A DNA stretch of 64,000 nucleotides, from positions 176,574-240,573 of the forward strand of contig JADJXF010000013.1 of NCBI GenBank assembly GCA_016715995.1. Direction: 5' to 3'. The stretch is from Flavobacteriales bacterium (GTDB lineage: Bacteria; Bacteroidota; Bacteroidia; Flavobacteriales_F; PHOS-HE28). The translations under genes and the position numbers were made by a program. This document shows, piece after piece, positions 36,543-44,102 of this stretch. The notes beneath the pieces were generated by a model. It was not told where the DNA came from. It saw nothing but the letters and a program-made list of their open reading frames with translations, and searched no databases. The stretch's first letter is position 1. The number at the start of each line of letters is the position of its first letter.

Positions 36543-37517
36543 TCAGAATTTTCCCAGCACTTCCACAACGATACGCCCTACCACGCCACCTTTTTGCAGG
36601 CGCACAAGGCTCTTCGCCACGTCGCGAACCTCGACCACATGATCAACGTGAACGTTAAGCCCATCAGAAAGCCAGCGCCCGAGCAGTTCCAGGTCGGAGG
36701 GCTTGTTGCCTTTCACATTCACGAAGTGGACGCCGGTGGAACCGAACAAGCTGGCCAGTTTGTCCACTGCGAATCCCAACGAAGGCAAGGTGGTCACATA
36801 GTGCCCCTTGCGGTTGATCAGGGGTTTCCATTGCGCCCAGCGATACGCTGCTGCCGGATCGAAGACCACATCGAACGTTCCTTGCACTGACCCAGGTACC
36901 GCCGCCGATGTACGGTCGACAAGCTGCTCCGCCCCGGCTAGCCGCGCCAGTTCAAGACCCCGACCGGAACCGATGGCGGTGACGGACGCGCCAAGGCGTT
37001 TGGCGATGGCCACAGCCAGCAGACCAACACCACCCGATGCACCGGTAATGGCTACGCGCTGTCCCTTCCGCAGCTTGCCCAGATCACGCATGGACTGCAA
37101 GCATGTGATCCCAGGGGTGGCTACAGCGGCGGCTTGTTGGTGGCTCACCGAAGCGGGTTTCTCCGCGATGCTGTCCACACGAGCGATCAATGCCTCGGCG
37201 AAGGCGCCTTGCTTGTTACCGGGACCGTAGGGCAGGAAGCCGAATACGTTTTGCCCGACCTTGAAGGCGGTGACTTCCGGGCCGATCTTGTCGATCACAC
37301 CGGAGAAATCGTAGCCAATAACCAGGGGTCTGTTCCGCGCATGAAGGAACTTGAACGAGCCCGTGATCACTTTGTAGTCGGCCGGGTTCAGCGCGGAAGC
37401 GTGAACGCGAACACGCACCTCCCCTTTCCCCGGATCGGGGAGCGGAATGCTCATGAGCGCAAGGCGTTCGATGGGACCGTAGCCGTCCGTGGCCATCACT
37501 TTCATTGTCTCGCTCAT
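36543..37517 (-). CDS. MDR family NAD(P)-dependent alcohol dehydrogenase/quinone oxidoreductase
   Basis: 324 residues. GroES-like N-terminal domain (VRVRVHASALNPADYKVITG, VIGYDFSGVIDKIG) and a Rossmann domain with ITGASGGVGLLAVAIAKRLGA (GxGxxG-type NADP site). The structural and catalytic zinc cysteines of classic alcohol dehydrogenases are absent, as in the zinc-free quinone oxidoreductase/enoyl reductase branch. It probably reduces quinones or alpha,beta-unsaturated carbonyls using NADPH. The leader contains CAACCCTGA 6-14 bases before the ATG. Confidence 0.9.
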   Translation of the reverse strand: MSETMKVMATDGYGPIERLALMSIPLPDPGKGEVRVRVHASALNPADYKVITGSFKFLHARNRPLVIGYDFSGVIDKIGPEVTAFKVGQNVFGFLPYGPGNKQGAFAEALIARVDSIAEKPASVSHQQAAAVATPGITCLQSMRDLGKLRKGQRVAITGASGGVGLLAVAIAKRLGASVTAIGSGRGLELARLAGAEQLVDRTSAAVPGSVQGTFDVVFDPAAAYRWAQWKPLINRKGHYVTTLPSLGFAVDKLASLFGSTGVHFVNVKGNKPSDLELLGRWLSDGLNVHVDHVVEVRDVAKSLVRLQKGGVVGRIVVEVLGKF

Positions 37518-37560
37518 GGTATTCAGGGTTGGTGCATGGCTCGTTCAGTCCCGTCAGCGC

Positions 37561-38070
37561 TCAGCGCGTGTTGCCCTGGATCAGCTCGGATTCCTTCTTC
37601 AGGTCCGCTGCGAACCGGTCGAAGCTCTCATCGAAGGGCGGGATGTACCTGGCGTACATAGGGAACATCAGGCCACCGATGCGCTCATGCATGGTGAAAG
37701 TGACGGTGCCATCGCCGTTGCTCTTGAGCAGGTAGGTGCGTCGTCCCTTGCCATCACCCCACACGAGACGCTTGGTCGGTTCGAACTCTTTCACCTTCAA
37801 CTTGAAGCTGCGCTTGGCGTCGAGGGTGCTCTTCAGCACGATCTTCTCGCCGAGGGCGATGTTGCCCTGGATCGAAGTCACCGTTGAGTTCCAGCGTGGG
37901 TAGTCGCTGGCATTGGTGAGCAGGGCCCAGATGATGGCCTCGTCGGCTTTGATGGTCGTGCTGACCGAGGTTTCCCGATGGAAGGTGGTCCTGGTGGTGC
38001 TGGCCTTGGGGACTTGAGCGAACGTGGTCGTCATCGCCATAAGAGTGAGGGTTGTGAGCAGGGCTTTCAT
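37561..38070 (-). CDS. Secreted SRPBCC family protein
   Basis: 169 residues from ATG 38070, with signal peptide (LLTTLTLMAMTTTFAQ). The mature part is an SRPBCC/START-like fold: VSTTIKADEAIIWALLTNASDYPRWNS, GEKIVLKSTLD, FEPTKRLVWGDGKG, GTVTFTMHERIGGLMFPM, and a C-terminal helix FDRFAADLKKESE. Members bind small hydrophobic ligands. Export of such a protein is less usual. It lies on the same strand between the sigma-factor gene and the MDR gene, and carries the bipartite motif in its leader. Confidence 0.85.
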   Translation of the reverse strand: MKALLTTLTLMAMTTTFAQVPKASTTRTTFHRETSVSTTIKADEAIIWALLTNASDYPRWNSTVTSIQGNIALGEKIVLKSTLDAKRSFKLKVKEFEPTKRLVWGDGKGRRTYLLKSNGDGTVTFTMHERIGGLMFPMYARYIPPFDESFDRFAADLKKESELIQGNTR

Positions 38071-38088
38071 TCCCGCGTTTGGCTCTTG

Positions 38089-38112
38089 GACGAACCTGCT
38101 CCGCGGAACGAT
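38089..38112 (-). promoter_or_regulatory. Bipartite upstream motif GACGAAC-N8-CGGAACGAT, copy 2
   Basis: Same two half-motifs and same 8-base spacer as at 36497-36520, here ending 19 bases before the SRPBCC start. The neighbouring gene encodes an ECF-type sigma factor, which is a possible reader of this sequence (inference). Confidence 0.4.
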
Positions 38113-38198
38113 AGGATTTGGACGAAAGATCTTTAGCCATGGCAACGCCTCATGGGACCTGGATGGGTCAACCCATCTCCGCTCAGAGAACCAAGTGA

Positions 38199-38996
38199 CT
38201 AGGCTTGCGTCGGATGCTGCTCCATCACCTTCCGGTCGAACTCCAGATGATGCAGTTGGAGTTCTGCGGCGGCTGAAGTGAACGGATCGAGCTCTTTCAT
38301 CACCACCATGCGCAGATCGAAGAGGTGCTCCTTGTCCTTCTTCGCCGCATCCCGCACCATCTGGATCTTCACCGCCTCTTCTTGTGCGTTCTGCTTCGGG
38401 TTGAAGATGCCGTTGAGTTCAGTGCACTGGTGGCAGACGCCCTCCTTGTTGATCAACGCGCAGCGTCGGTCGAACACGTCGATCATCTTACCACGGCCGG
38501 TATGCAGGTAGTACTTCACCATCGCCTCGTTGGTCTCCATGATGGTGGCGATCTCCTTTGCCGTGAACTCGTACACCTCTTTCAGCATCAGGGCCAGCTG
38601 TTGTTCGAGAGGCAGGGATCGGCTCACGCAGGTGAAACAGAAGGCGATGTGCTCGCGGATCTCGAACTGCCCTTGTGGTGAAGTGTGCCGTATGGCCATC
38701 GCCTCGCGCATGAAGTCGGGATCCTTCATTCCAGCCTCCCTGAATATGTCGCCCACGTCCTCGGGCCAACGCTTCAGCGACCGCAGGTGATCGCGGGCGA
38801 TATTCTGTGCAATGGCGAAGAGCCAGGTTTTCACGCTGGAATCACCCTTGAAATTCTCCAAACTCCGCTCCGCGCGGATCCAGGTCTCCTGCACGATGTC
38901 CTCCGCGTCCTGCTTGTTGGCGGTGATGCGCAGGAGATAGGACTTGAGCGCAGGGCGGCAGCGCTCGAACTCGGTGGTTAGGGTGGAGACTTCCAT
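38199..38996 (-). CDS. ECF-type RNA polymerase sigma factor
   Basis: 265 residues from ATG 38996; codons further upstream belong to the hppD-tail-like repeat copy C and are excluded. Region 2: LLRITANKQDAEDIVQETWIRAERSLENF, VKTWLFAIAQNIARDHLRS. Region 4: LEQQLALMLKEVYEFTAKEIATIMETNEAMVKYYLHTGRG. A C-terminal extension carries CHQCTELNGIFNPKQN, a possible metal-binding pair, and a helical tail. No anti-sigma factor is adjacent. GACCTTTG lies just upstream as a weak -7 candidate. Confidence 0.9.
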   Translation of the reverse strand: MEVSTLTTEFERCRPALKSYLLRITANKQDAEDIVQETWIRAERSLENFKGDSSVKTWLFAIAQNIARDHLRSLKRWPEDVGDIFREAGMKDPDFMREAMAIRHTSPQGQFEIREHIAFCFTCVSRSLPLEQQLALMLKEVYEFTAKEIATIMETNEAMVKYYLHTGRGKMIDVFDRRCALINKEGVCHQCTELNGIFNPKQNAQEEAVKIQMVRDAAKKDKEHLFDLRMVVMKELDPFTSAAAELQLHHLEFDRKVMEQHPTQA

Positions 38997-39019
38997 GCCC
39001 GACAAAGGTCGTCTTCGTT

Positions 39020-39085
39020 GCGGGCCCGCGCCTCCTGCTCCCGCCATCCCTTCGAACAGCGCCTTGAAGTTGCCTTTGCCGGAGC
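39020..39085 (-). repeat. hppD-tail-like dispersed repeat, copy C
   Basis: Minus strand reads GKGNFKALFEG and then, after a frame shift, WREQEARA; 17 bases (AGCGCCTTGAAGTTGCC) are identical to hppD 40595-40611, and CTCCTGCTCCCG matches 40569-40580. Lies between the divergent sigma-factor and zincin-lipoprotein genes. Confidence 0.75.
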
Positions 39086-39220
39086 ACATTTCTTCTTCCG
39101 CACCTTCTTGTTGGGCAAATTGAGCACAGATCTCCGCCCCAATCGACCCAGCTCAGAATTTTGGATACCAGTCTGCTCATCACCCTTTTTCGCAGAGAGC
39201 CCCGACCTGTACAGCGGCCC

Positions 39221-39228
39221 TACTTTTG
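39221..39228 (+). promoter_or_regulatory. -7 promoter box before the zincin lipoprotein gene
   Basis: TACTTTTG is a perfect match to TAnnTTTG and ends 6 bases before ATG 39234, so the transcript would start at or within the start codon if this box is used. Confidence 0.45.
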
Positions 39229-39233
39229 AACGC

Positions 39234-39608
39234 ATGCTGCGGATCGCACTGTCCGTTCTTGCCCTCGCCGTTCTTGCTTCTTGCGTATCGCAGCCGCCCA
39301 ACCCGGTCGCTGAACCAGCCACCGAGGAGGCGAATGAGCAACCCTCGCCGGTCCTTAACGCAGCGGACCTAAGGATCTGGTCCACAGTGGACACGGCCGA
39401 TAGGTTCAACCAGGCTTCCATCGCTTGCCTTCGGCGTTTTCTCACGCAGAAACTGCAAACCGATGCCACCAACGACTATTGGTTCTTGCCGGATGCGGAA
39501 CGCTATGGCGCGGTCTATCCGGAATTGCTGTATGCGGAGTATGACAGTTCAGGGGATCGCACTATTGGCCAACGTTGTTGGCGATCATCCCACCGAACAG
39601 ATCGATGA
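39234..39608 (+). CDS. Zincin-type peptidase lipoprotein, N-terminal fragment (frameshifted)
   Basis: First part of a protein spanning 39234-40428 (about 397 residues). Start ATG 39234 gives a lipoprotein signal ending LALAVLASC. Homology continues to LLYAEYDSSG; a GGGG run at 39552-39555 has one G too many, and reading three G joins DSSG to IALLANVVGDHPTEQIDERM in the next fragment. Confidence 0.82.
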   Translation: MLRIALSVLALAVLASCVSQPPNPVAEPATEEANEQPSPVLNAADLRIWSTVDTADRFNQASIACLRRFLTQKLQTDATNDYWFLPDAERYGAVYPELLYAEYDSSGDRTIGQRCWRSSHRTDR

Positions 39609-40428
39609 GCGCATGCTGACCGTTCGTTGGGCCGCACGGGATAGCACGAGTACCGCCACCGACGTGCGCTACGTGTTCGATTTTCTGGCGCGCATGACAC
39701 CCGACGGTGTGCGGCTATCCTTTCCCATCGCACACAACACGCGCGACTGGGAGCGCCAGCGGGTGGGGCCCTTGCACTACGTGATCTCGCCGTCGCGGAA
39801 ATTCTCCAGCACCCAAGCAGCAGAACAGATCGCCGTGATCGAGAAGCTCTCGACTTTCTTCGGTGTTGCGCCATTCTCCATTCCGTACTACTCCTTCTCG
39901 AGCCCCACGGACCTGTTCCGCGCCAAGGGCTTTCAGCACCATGTGCTGATGCACGTGCATCCCTCCGGCGGTATGGTGGATGAAGGCGGCAACGTATACT
40001 CTGGCAACAACAAGGACATCTACACGCACGAGATCGTGCATCTCTTCACGCACCGGAAGTTCAGCGGTCATCCCGATCTGTTGGATGAAGGTCTGGCGAC
40101 CCTGTTGGGCGGAAGTGTGGAACGGGAATACGCCTGGCACCGCGCGCGCATGGCGCGCTTTCTCGTCGCAAACCCAACGCTGGACCTGAGCGTGCATTGC
40201 AACACCTACGATCGGTTCCTCATCGATGGTGAAACGTCCCTGCCCTCCATGATCGGCGCGTTGCTCTGCGAGCGCATCCTGCGCATTGGCGGAAAGCAGG
40301 CGTTGTTCCGCGTCTTCGCCGCAGGTTCCGATCCATGGCCTTCGCTGGTCGAATTCGGGATCACCAAGGAAAGGCTCAGCGCCGAACTGGCGAAGGAGAT
40401 ACAACTACCCTTGGTGGATGTGCTCTAG
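39463..40428 (+). CDS. Zincin-type peptidase lipoprotein, catalytic fragment
   Basis: Coherent protein sequence starts about 39555 (IALLANVVGDHP). The catalytic signature HEIVHLF (HExxH) is followed 17 residues after its second histidine by LLDEGLATLLGG, whose glutamate is the likely third ligand (gluzincin, peptidase MA-like). Upstream GGMVDEGGNVYSGNNKDIYTHE fits this fold. Predicted to be anchored in the outer or inner membrane facing the periplasm or outside. Convergent with hppD, 122 bases apart. Confidence 0.82.
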   Translation: MPPTTIGSCRMRNAMARSIRNCCMRSMTVQGIALLANVVGDHPTEQIDERMLTVRWAARDSTSTATDVRYVFDFLARMTPDGVRLSFPIAHNTRDWERQRVGPLHYVISPSRKFSSTQAAEQIAVIEKLSTFFGVAPFSIPYYSFSSPTDLFRAKGFQHHVLMHVHPSGGMVDEGGNVYSGNNKDIYTHEIVHLFTHRKFSGHPDLLDEGLATLLGGSVEREYAWHRARMARFLVANPTLDLSVHCNTYDRFLIDGETSLPSMIGALLCERILRIGGKQALFRVFAAGSDPWPSLVEFGITKERLSAELAKEIQLPLVDVL

Positions 40429-40550
40429 CGGTCTGTGCCAGACTGCCGGATCGAAATGTCCGATCAGAACTGCAACTGGATGCAGGGTTGCTGCATTATG
40501 TCCTCAGCGCCTCCTGGTTTCTTCCGCCGAAGTTCTTGAGCACAGGTTCC

Positions 40551-40626
40551 TTACAACGTCCCCCTGTTCTCCTGCTCCCGCTCGATCGCCTCGAACAGCG
40601 CCTTGAAGTTGCCCTTGCCGAAGCTC
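40551..40626 (-). repeat. 3' end of hppD, apparent source of the dispersed tail repeats
   Basis: This stretch encodes GKGNFKALFEAIEREQENRGTL-stop (two short blocks joined), the normal C-terminus of bacterial HPPD. Three related sequences without the rest of the gene lie at 34381-34441, 36005-36058 and 39020-39085, all in the same orientation. Confidence 0.75.
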
Positions 40627-41096
40627 TTGGCACCCTTGCGCTGGATGATCTCGAAGAACATCGTCGGGCGATCCAGGACCGGCTTGGTGAAGAGTTGCAG
40701 CAGGTAGCCCTCGTCGTCGCGGTCCACCAGCACGCCGTGCTGCTTCAGCACCGCCAGGTCCTCGTCGATCTCGCCCACGCGGTCCATCACGGTGTCGTAA
40801 TAGGAGGAAGGCACGTAGAGGAACTCCACACCACGGTCCTTCAACTGGGTCACCGTTTCGATGATGTTGTTGGTGGCCACGGCGATGTGCTGCACGCCGG
40901 CGCCGTTGTAGAACTCGATGTACTCCTCGATCTGGCTCTTCTTCTTGCCCTCGGCGGGCTCGTTGATCGGGAACTTGATGCGGCCGTTGCCATTGCTCAT
41001 CACCTTGCTCATCAGCGCGGTGTACTCGGTGCTGATGTCCTTGTCGTCGAAGCTCACCAGCTGCGCGAAGCCCATGACGCGGGCGTAGAAATCCAC
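40551..41096 (-). CDS. hppD: 4-hydroxyphenylpyruvate dioxygenase, C-terminal part (interrupted gene)
   Basis: C-terminal half of HPPD (full gene 40551-41693, 380 codons). Second vicinal-oxygen-chelate domain with the iron ligands His in GVQHIAVATNNI and Glu in MFFEIIQRKG, and the substrate-gating C-terminal helix GKGNFKALFEAIEREQ. HPPD converts 4-hydroxyphenylpyruvate to homogentisate. A TGA at 41101-41103 separates it from the N-terminal part in the same frame. The family motif GWGEMN lies between the parts in a shifted frame, so two nearby indels (one base, then two) are the likely cause. Confidence 0.9.
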   Translation of the reverse strand: MDFYARVMGFAQLVSFDDKDISTEYTALMSKVMSNGNGRIKFPINEPAEGKKKSQIEEYIEFYNGAGVQHIAVATNNIIETVTQLKDRGVEFLYVPSSYYDTVMDRVGEIDEDLAVLKQHGVLVDRDDEGYLLQLFTKPVLDRPTMFFEIIQRKGAKSFGKGNFKALFEAIEREQENRGTL

Positions 41097-41102
41097 CGGT
41101 GT

Positions 41103-41693
41103 TCATCTCGCCCCAGCCCCGTTGCCCACCATGTGGTCGATGAACTTCAGGCCGGTGGGTGGCGGGTTGTAGTGGCTCTTCCACGGCTTGAAGCCGGGCA
41201 TGAACGCGCCTTTGTAATTGTCGCGCTCCACGAAGATGTGGACCGTTTCACCATAGGTGTGAATTCCACTGCGCACCACGTAGCCATGTTCGTCCTCCTC
41301 GCGCACCGGCTCCATGAAGCTTTTCGCGCCGCGCTTGGTGGTCTCTTCCCACGCCTTCTTCGCATCGGGCACCCAGAGAGCGATCACCTTCACGCCATCA
41401 CCATGCTTGCGGATGTGCTCGTTGATCGGACTGTCCGGGGTCATCGGGGTGGTGAGCACCAGGCGGATCTTGTCCTGCACCAGCACGTAGCTCGTACGGT
41501 CCTTCATGCCGGTCTCGAGCCCCGCATACGCCAAGCTCTGGAAGCCCCAGGCGGTCTTGTAGTAGTGCGCGCTCTGCTTGGCGTTACCCACGTAGAGCTC
41601 CACGTAGTCCGTGCCCAGCAGGGGCAGGAAATCCTGTGCATCGGCCATGATCTTCTCCAGGCCGTAGTCGACGTCTTTCAGTCCGGTAGCCAT
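41103..41693 (-). CDS. hppD: 4-hydroxyphenylpyruvate dioxygenase, N-terminal part (interrupted gene)
   Basis: 196 codons from ATG 41693 (MATGLKDVDYGLEK). First VOC domain (YVELYVGNAKQSAHYYKTAWGFQ) and the first iron-binding histidine in LKFIDHMVGN. Family members continue VGWGEMNxWVxFYxRVxGF; here the sequence runs GAGAR-stop, and the expected residues appear only after shifting frame. It starts 26 bases after hmgA, with which it forms a tyrosine-degradation operon. Confidence 0.9.
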   Translation of the reverse strand: MATGLKDVDYGLEKIMADAQDFLPLLGTDYVELYVGNAKQSAHYYKTAWGFQSLAYAGLETGMKDRTSYVLVQDKIRLVLTTPMTPDSPINEHIRKHGDGVKVIALWVPDAKKAWEETTKRGAKSFMEPVREEDEHGYVVRSGIHTYGETVHIFVERDNYKGAFMPGFKPWKSHYNPPPTGLKFIDHMVGNGAGAR

Positions 41694-41719
41694 TGCTGTT
41701 CAGTTTTCAGGTTGAAGGC

Positions 41720-42877
41720 TCACTCGAGCCATGACTTGTAGTACTTCCCATCATCCAGCTTCAACGCCTCCTCGGTCACCATGAGCGGCTTGAAGGTATC
41801 CACCATCACCGCCAGCTCGTCGGTCACTTTCTTGCCGATGCTGCGCTCCATCGGCGCCGGGGTGCGGGCCGTGCGGAATGCCGGCGGGGTGCAACTGATG
41901 TGGCCCGGGCCGATGTCGTTGCGGCTCATGAAGTCGCCGTCCACATAGTAGAGCACTTCATCGCTGTCGATGTTGCTGTGGTTGTACGGCGCGGGGATGG
42001 CTTGCGGGTGGTAATCGTAGAGGCGAGGCACGAAGCTGCACACCACGAAGGCATCGGTCTCGAAGGTCTGGTGTACGGGTGGCGGCTGGTGCACACGACC
42101 GGTAATGGGCTCGAAGTCGTGGATGCTGAACGCGTACGGATAGTTGTAACCGTCCCAGCCCACCACATCGAAAGGGTGACTGGCGTACACAAACTCGTGC
42201 AGCAGGCCCTGCTTCTTCACCTTGATCGTGAAATCGCCCAGCTCGTCGTGGGTCTCCAGTTTCTTCGGACGGCGGATGTCGCGCTCGCAGAAAGGCGAAT
42301 GCTCCAATAACTGGCCGAAGTAGTTGCGGTAGCGCTTCGGCGTGTACATAGGCCGGTGGCTCTCCACGATGAACAGGCGGTTGTCGCTCTCGGTGAACTC
42401 CATCGTGTAGATCATCCCGCGGGGGATCATCAGGTAGTCGCCGTACTTGAAGTCGATGTTGCCCAGGAAGGTGCGCAGGGTGCCGCTGCCCTTGTGGATG
42501 AAGATCATCTCATCGCAGTCGGCATTCTTGTAGAAGTAGTCGACGCTTCTGGCCTGTGGCGCGGCGAGCACGATGGCGCAGTCGCTGTTCACGAGGATGG
42601 TCTTGCGGGCGGCCAGGTGGTCCTTCTCCGGCTTGGTCTTGAAGCCATGCAGGCGCAGGGAGCGCAGGTTTTTCTCGATGGCGATCTTGGGCGTTACGTC
42701 CTTCGGCTTGCGCAGCTCCTTGACCATCGTGGGCCGATGGGTATGGTAGCTGAGCGTGCTCATGCCATCGAAGCCGATGGTGCCGAAGAGCTGCTCGTAG
42801 TAGTAGCGGTCCTTGCCGTTCTTGAAGACGGTGTGGCGCTTATGGGGGATCTTGCCGAGGGAGTGGTAGATCGGCAT
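41720..42877 (-). CDS. hmgA: Homogentisate 1,2-dioxygenase
   Basis: 385 residues from ATG 42877 (MPIYHSLGKIPHKRH). Cupin-fold dioxygenase with the conserved block GWDGYNYPYAFSIHDFEP followed by TGRVHQPPPVHQTFE, which holds iron and substrate ligands; EMIFIHKGSGTLRTFLGNI is the N-terminal cupin strand. It opens the homogentisate ring to maleylacetoacetate. hppD follows on the same strand, so the two give the central steps of tyrosine breakdown; fahA/maiA are not in the window. A heptamer array fills the short leader. Confidence 0.95.
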   Translation of the reverse strand: MPIYHSLGKIPHKRHTVFKNGKDRYYYEQLFGTIGFDGMSTLSYHTHRPTMVKELRKPKDVTPKIAIEKNLRSLRLHGFKTKPEKDHLAARKTILVNSDCAIVLAAPQARSVDYFYKNADCDEMIFIHKGSGTLRTFLGNIDFKYGDYLMIPRGMIYTMEFTESDNRLFIVESHRPMYTPKRYRNYFGQLLEHSPFCERDIRRPKKLETHDELGDFTIKVKKQGLLHEFVYASHPFDVVGWDGYNYPYAFSIHDFEPITGRVHQPPPVHQTFETDAFVVCSFVPRLYDYHPQAIPAPYNHSNIDSDEVLYYVDGDFMSRNDIGPGHISCTPPAFRTARTPAPMERSIGKKVTDELAVMVDTFKPLMVTEEALKLDDGKYYKSWLE

Positions 42878-42881
42878 TGCC

Positions 42882-42917
42882 GGTTGGGGGTTGAAGGTTG
42901 AGCGGGTTGAGGGTTGT
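42882..42917 (+). repeat. GGTTGAR heptamer array in the hmgA leader
   Basis: Five near-contiguous heptamers GGTTGGG, GGTTGAA, GGTTGAG, (CG)GGTTGAG, GGTTGTC between trhO and hmgA, ending 5 bases before the hmgA ATG. On the hmgA strand they read as CAACCCTCAACC-type sequence. A second, inverted array occurs at 47917-48030. Confidence 0.65.
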
Positions 42918-42930
42918 CGAATCCGCAAGG

Positions 42931-44052
42931 CTAGACAACCGTCGCCAATGGCTTGTTGATTGAAGTCAGCTCTGGATGTAGTGTGCCGCTGAGCGCGAAC
43001 AATTCGTACTCTTCGCGGATGCGCTGCCGCAAACCATCCGGGTCGTTGATGGCCTTGGTCTTGGTGCTTCGCGTGCTCCGGCCCTTGCGCCAGGTGCGTT
43101 GCACCTCTTCGGGTAGCAGGTGGATCTCACGGCAGCTCGGTGAGCAGCAGTCTGCGTACTTCTGTGCACAGGCCTCGCATTGCACCAACAGCATGTTGCA
43201 AGTCACCTCGTGGCAGTTGCTGATGCGATCGCTCTTCGCGCCGCACTGCATGCAGGTGCTTACTACGTCATCGGTGATGCGCTCGGCGAGTCGTTCATCG
43301 AAGACGAAGTTCTGTCCCTTGTATTTGCTCGCTAGTCCTTGCGCCTTGATCTGCCGCGCGTAGTCGATGATGCCCCCGTGCAACTGGCCCACGTTCGTGA
43401 AGCCTTCATGCTTCAAGTAAGCGCTGGCCTTCTCGCAGCGGATGCCGCCCGTGCAGTACAGCAGAATCGGCTCCTGCTTCTTGTCCCTCAGCTCACCGAG
43501 CACTTCATTGATGGCACCGCGGAAGGTGTCCGCCTTGGGCAGGTAGGCCCCGTCGAAGTAGCCGATCGCGCTCTCGTAGTTGTTGCGCATGTCAATCACC
43601 AGCGCGCCTTCTTCCATCTTCTGGTGGAAGGTTGCGGCGTCCAAATGCTCGCCAACATTCGTCACGTCGAAGGCATCGTCGGCCAAGCCGTCAGCCACGA
43701 TCTTCTTCTTCACCTTGATGGCGAGCTTGAGGAAGCTCTTGCCATCGTCCTCCACAGCGATCTTCCACGGCACGTTGGCAAATGCTTCGCGCGAATCGAG
43801 CGCGGCACGGAAGCGATTGAGGTTCGTCGTCGGTAGGCTCACTTGGGCGTTGATGCCTTCCTGTGAGAGGTAGATGCGCCCTAGGACGCCCAACGATTCC
43901 CATTCGGAGTAGAGTTCGTGGCGCAGGACCTCGACCTGGGCCAAGCGCACGTACCGATAGAAGGAGAGCGTGGTGCGATCTGCGCCCTCACCCTCCAGCC
44001 GAGCGCGGAGAACATCCGGCCGATGCAGGTTGCGGAGGCGGTGCGGGATCAT
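42931..44052 (-). CDS. trhO: tRNA uridine(34) hydroxylase, rhodanese family
   Basis: 373 residues. N-terminal acylphosphatase-like domain (FYRYVRLAQVEVLRHEL, GRIYLSQEGINAQVS), then a rhodanese domain with active-site loop YCTGGIRCEKASAYL, then a cysteine-rich region (CMQCGAKSDRISNCHEVTCN, CEACAQKYADCCSPSC) that probably binds zinc. TrhO/YceA performs prephenate-independent hydroxylation of wobble uridine 34 in tRNA. A TACTTTCG box lies 4 bases before the ATG. The following gene, hmgA, is 53 bases downstream. Confidence 0.94.
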   Translation of the reverse strand: MIPHRLRNLHRPDVLRARLEGEGADRTTLSFYRYVRLAQVEVLRHELYSEWESLGVLGRIYLSQEGINAQVSLPTTNLNRFRAALDSREAFANVPWKIAVEDDGKSFLKLAIKVKKKIVADGLADDAFDVTNVGEHLDAATFHQKMEEGALVIDMRNNYESAIGYFDGAYLPKADTFRGAINEVLGELRDKKQEPILLYCTGGIRCEKASAYLKHEGFTNVGQLHGGIIDYARQIKAQGLASKYKGQNFVFDERLAERITDDVVSTCMQCGAKSDRISNCHEVTCNMLLVQCEACAQKYADCCSPSCREIHLLPEEVQRTWRKGRSTRSTKTKAINDPDGLRQRIREEYELFALSGTLHPELTSINKPLATVV

Positions 44053-44056
44053 GTTG

Positions 44057-44064
44057 CGAAAGTA
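44057..44064 (-). promoter_or_regulatory. -7 promoter box just before trhO
   Basis: The minus strand reads TACTTTCG followed by CAAC and the ATG. If used, the transcript would be leaderless or nearly so; alternatively translation starts further downstream. Confidence 0.4.
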
Positions 44065-44102
44065 CGCCGGGCCGTATAGTCATCGGCTGCTACATTCACT
44101 GC

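Noticed and set aside
25573..40546. TTGAGCACAG recurring at about 25576, 39122 and 40537
   Set aside because: A 10-11-base match is expected many times by chance in 64 kb and has no common context.
40335..41741. 468-codon plus-strand frame opposite hppD
   Set aside because: It spans the hppD region only because the gene is GC-rich; the HPPD motifs on the other strand are decisive.
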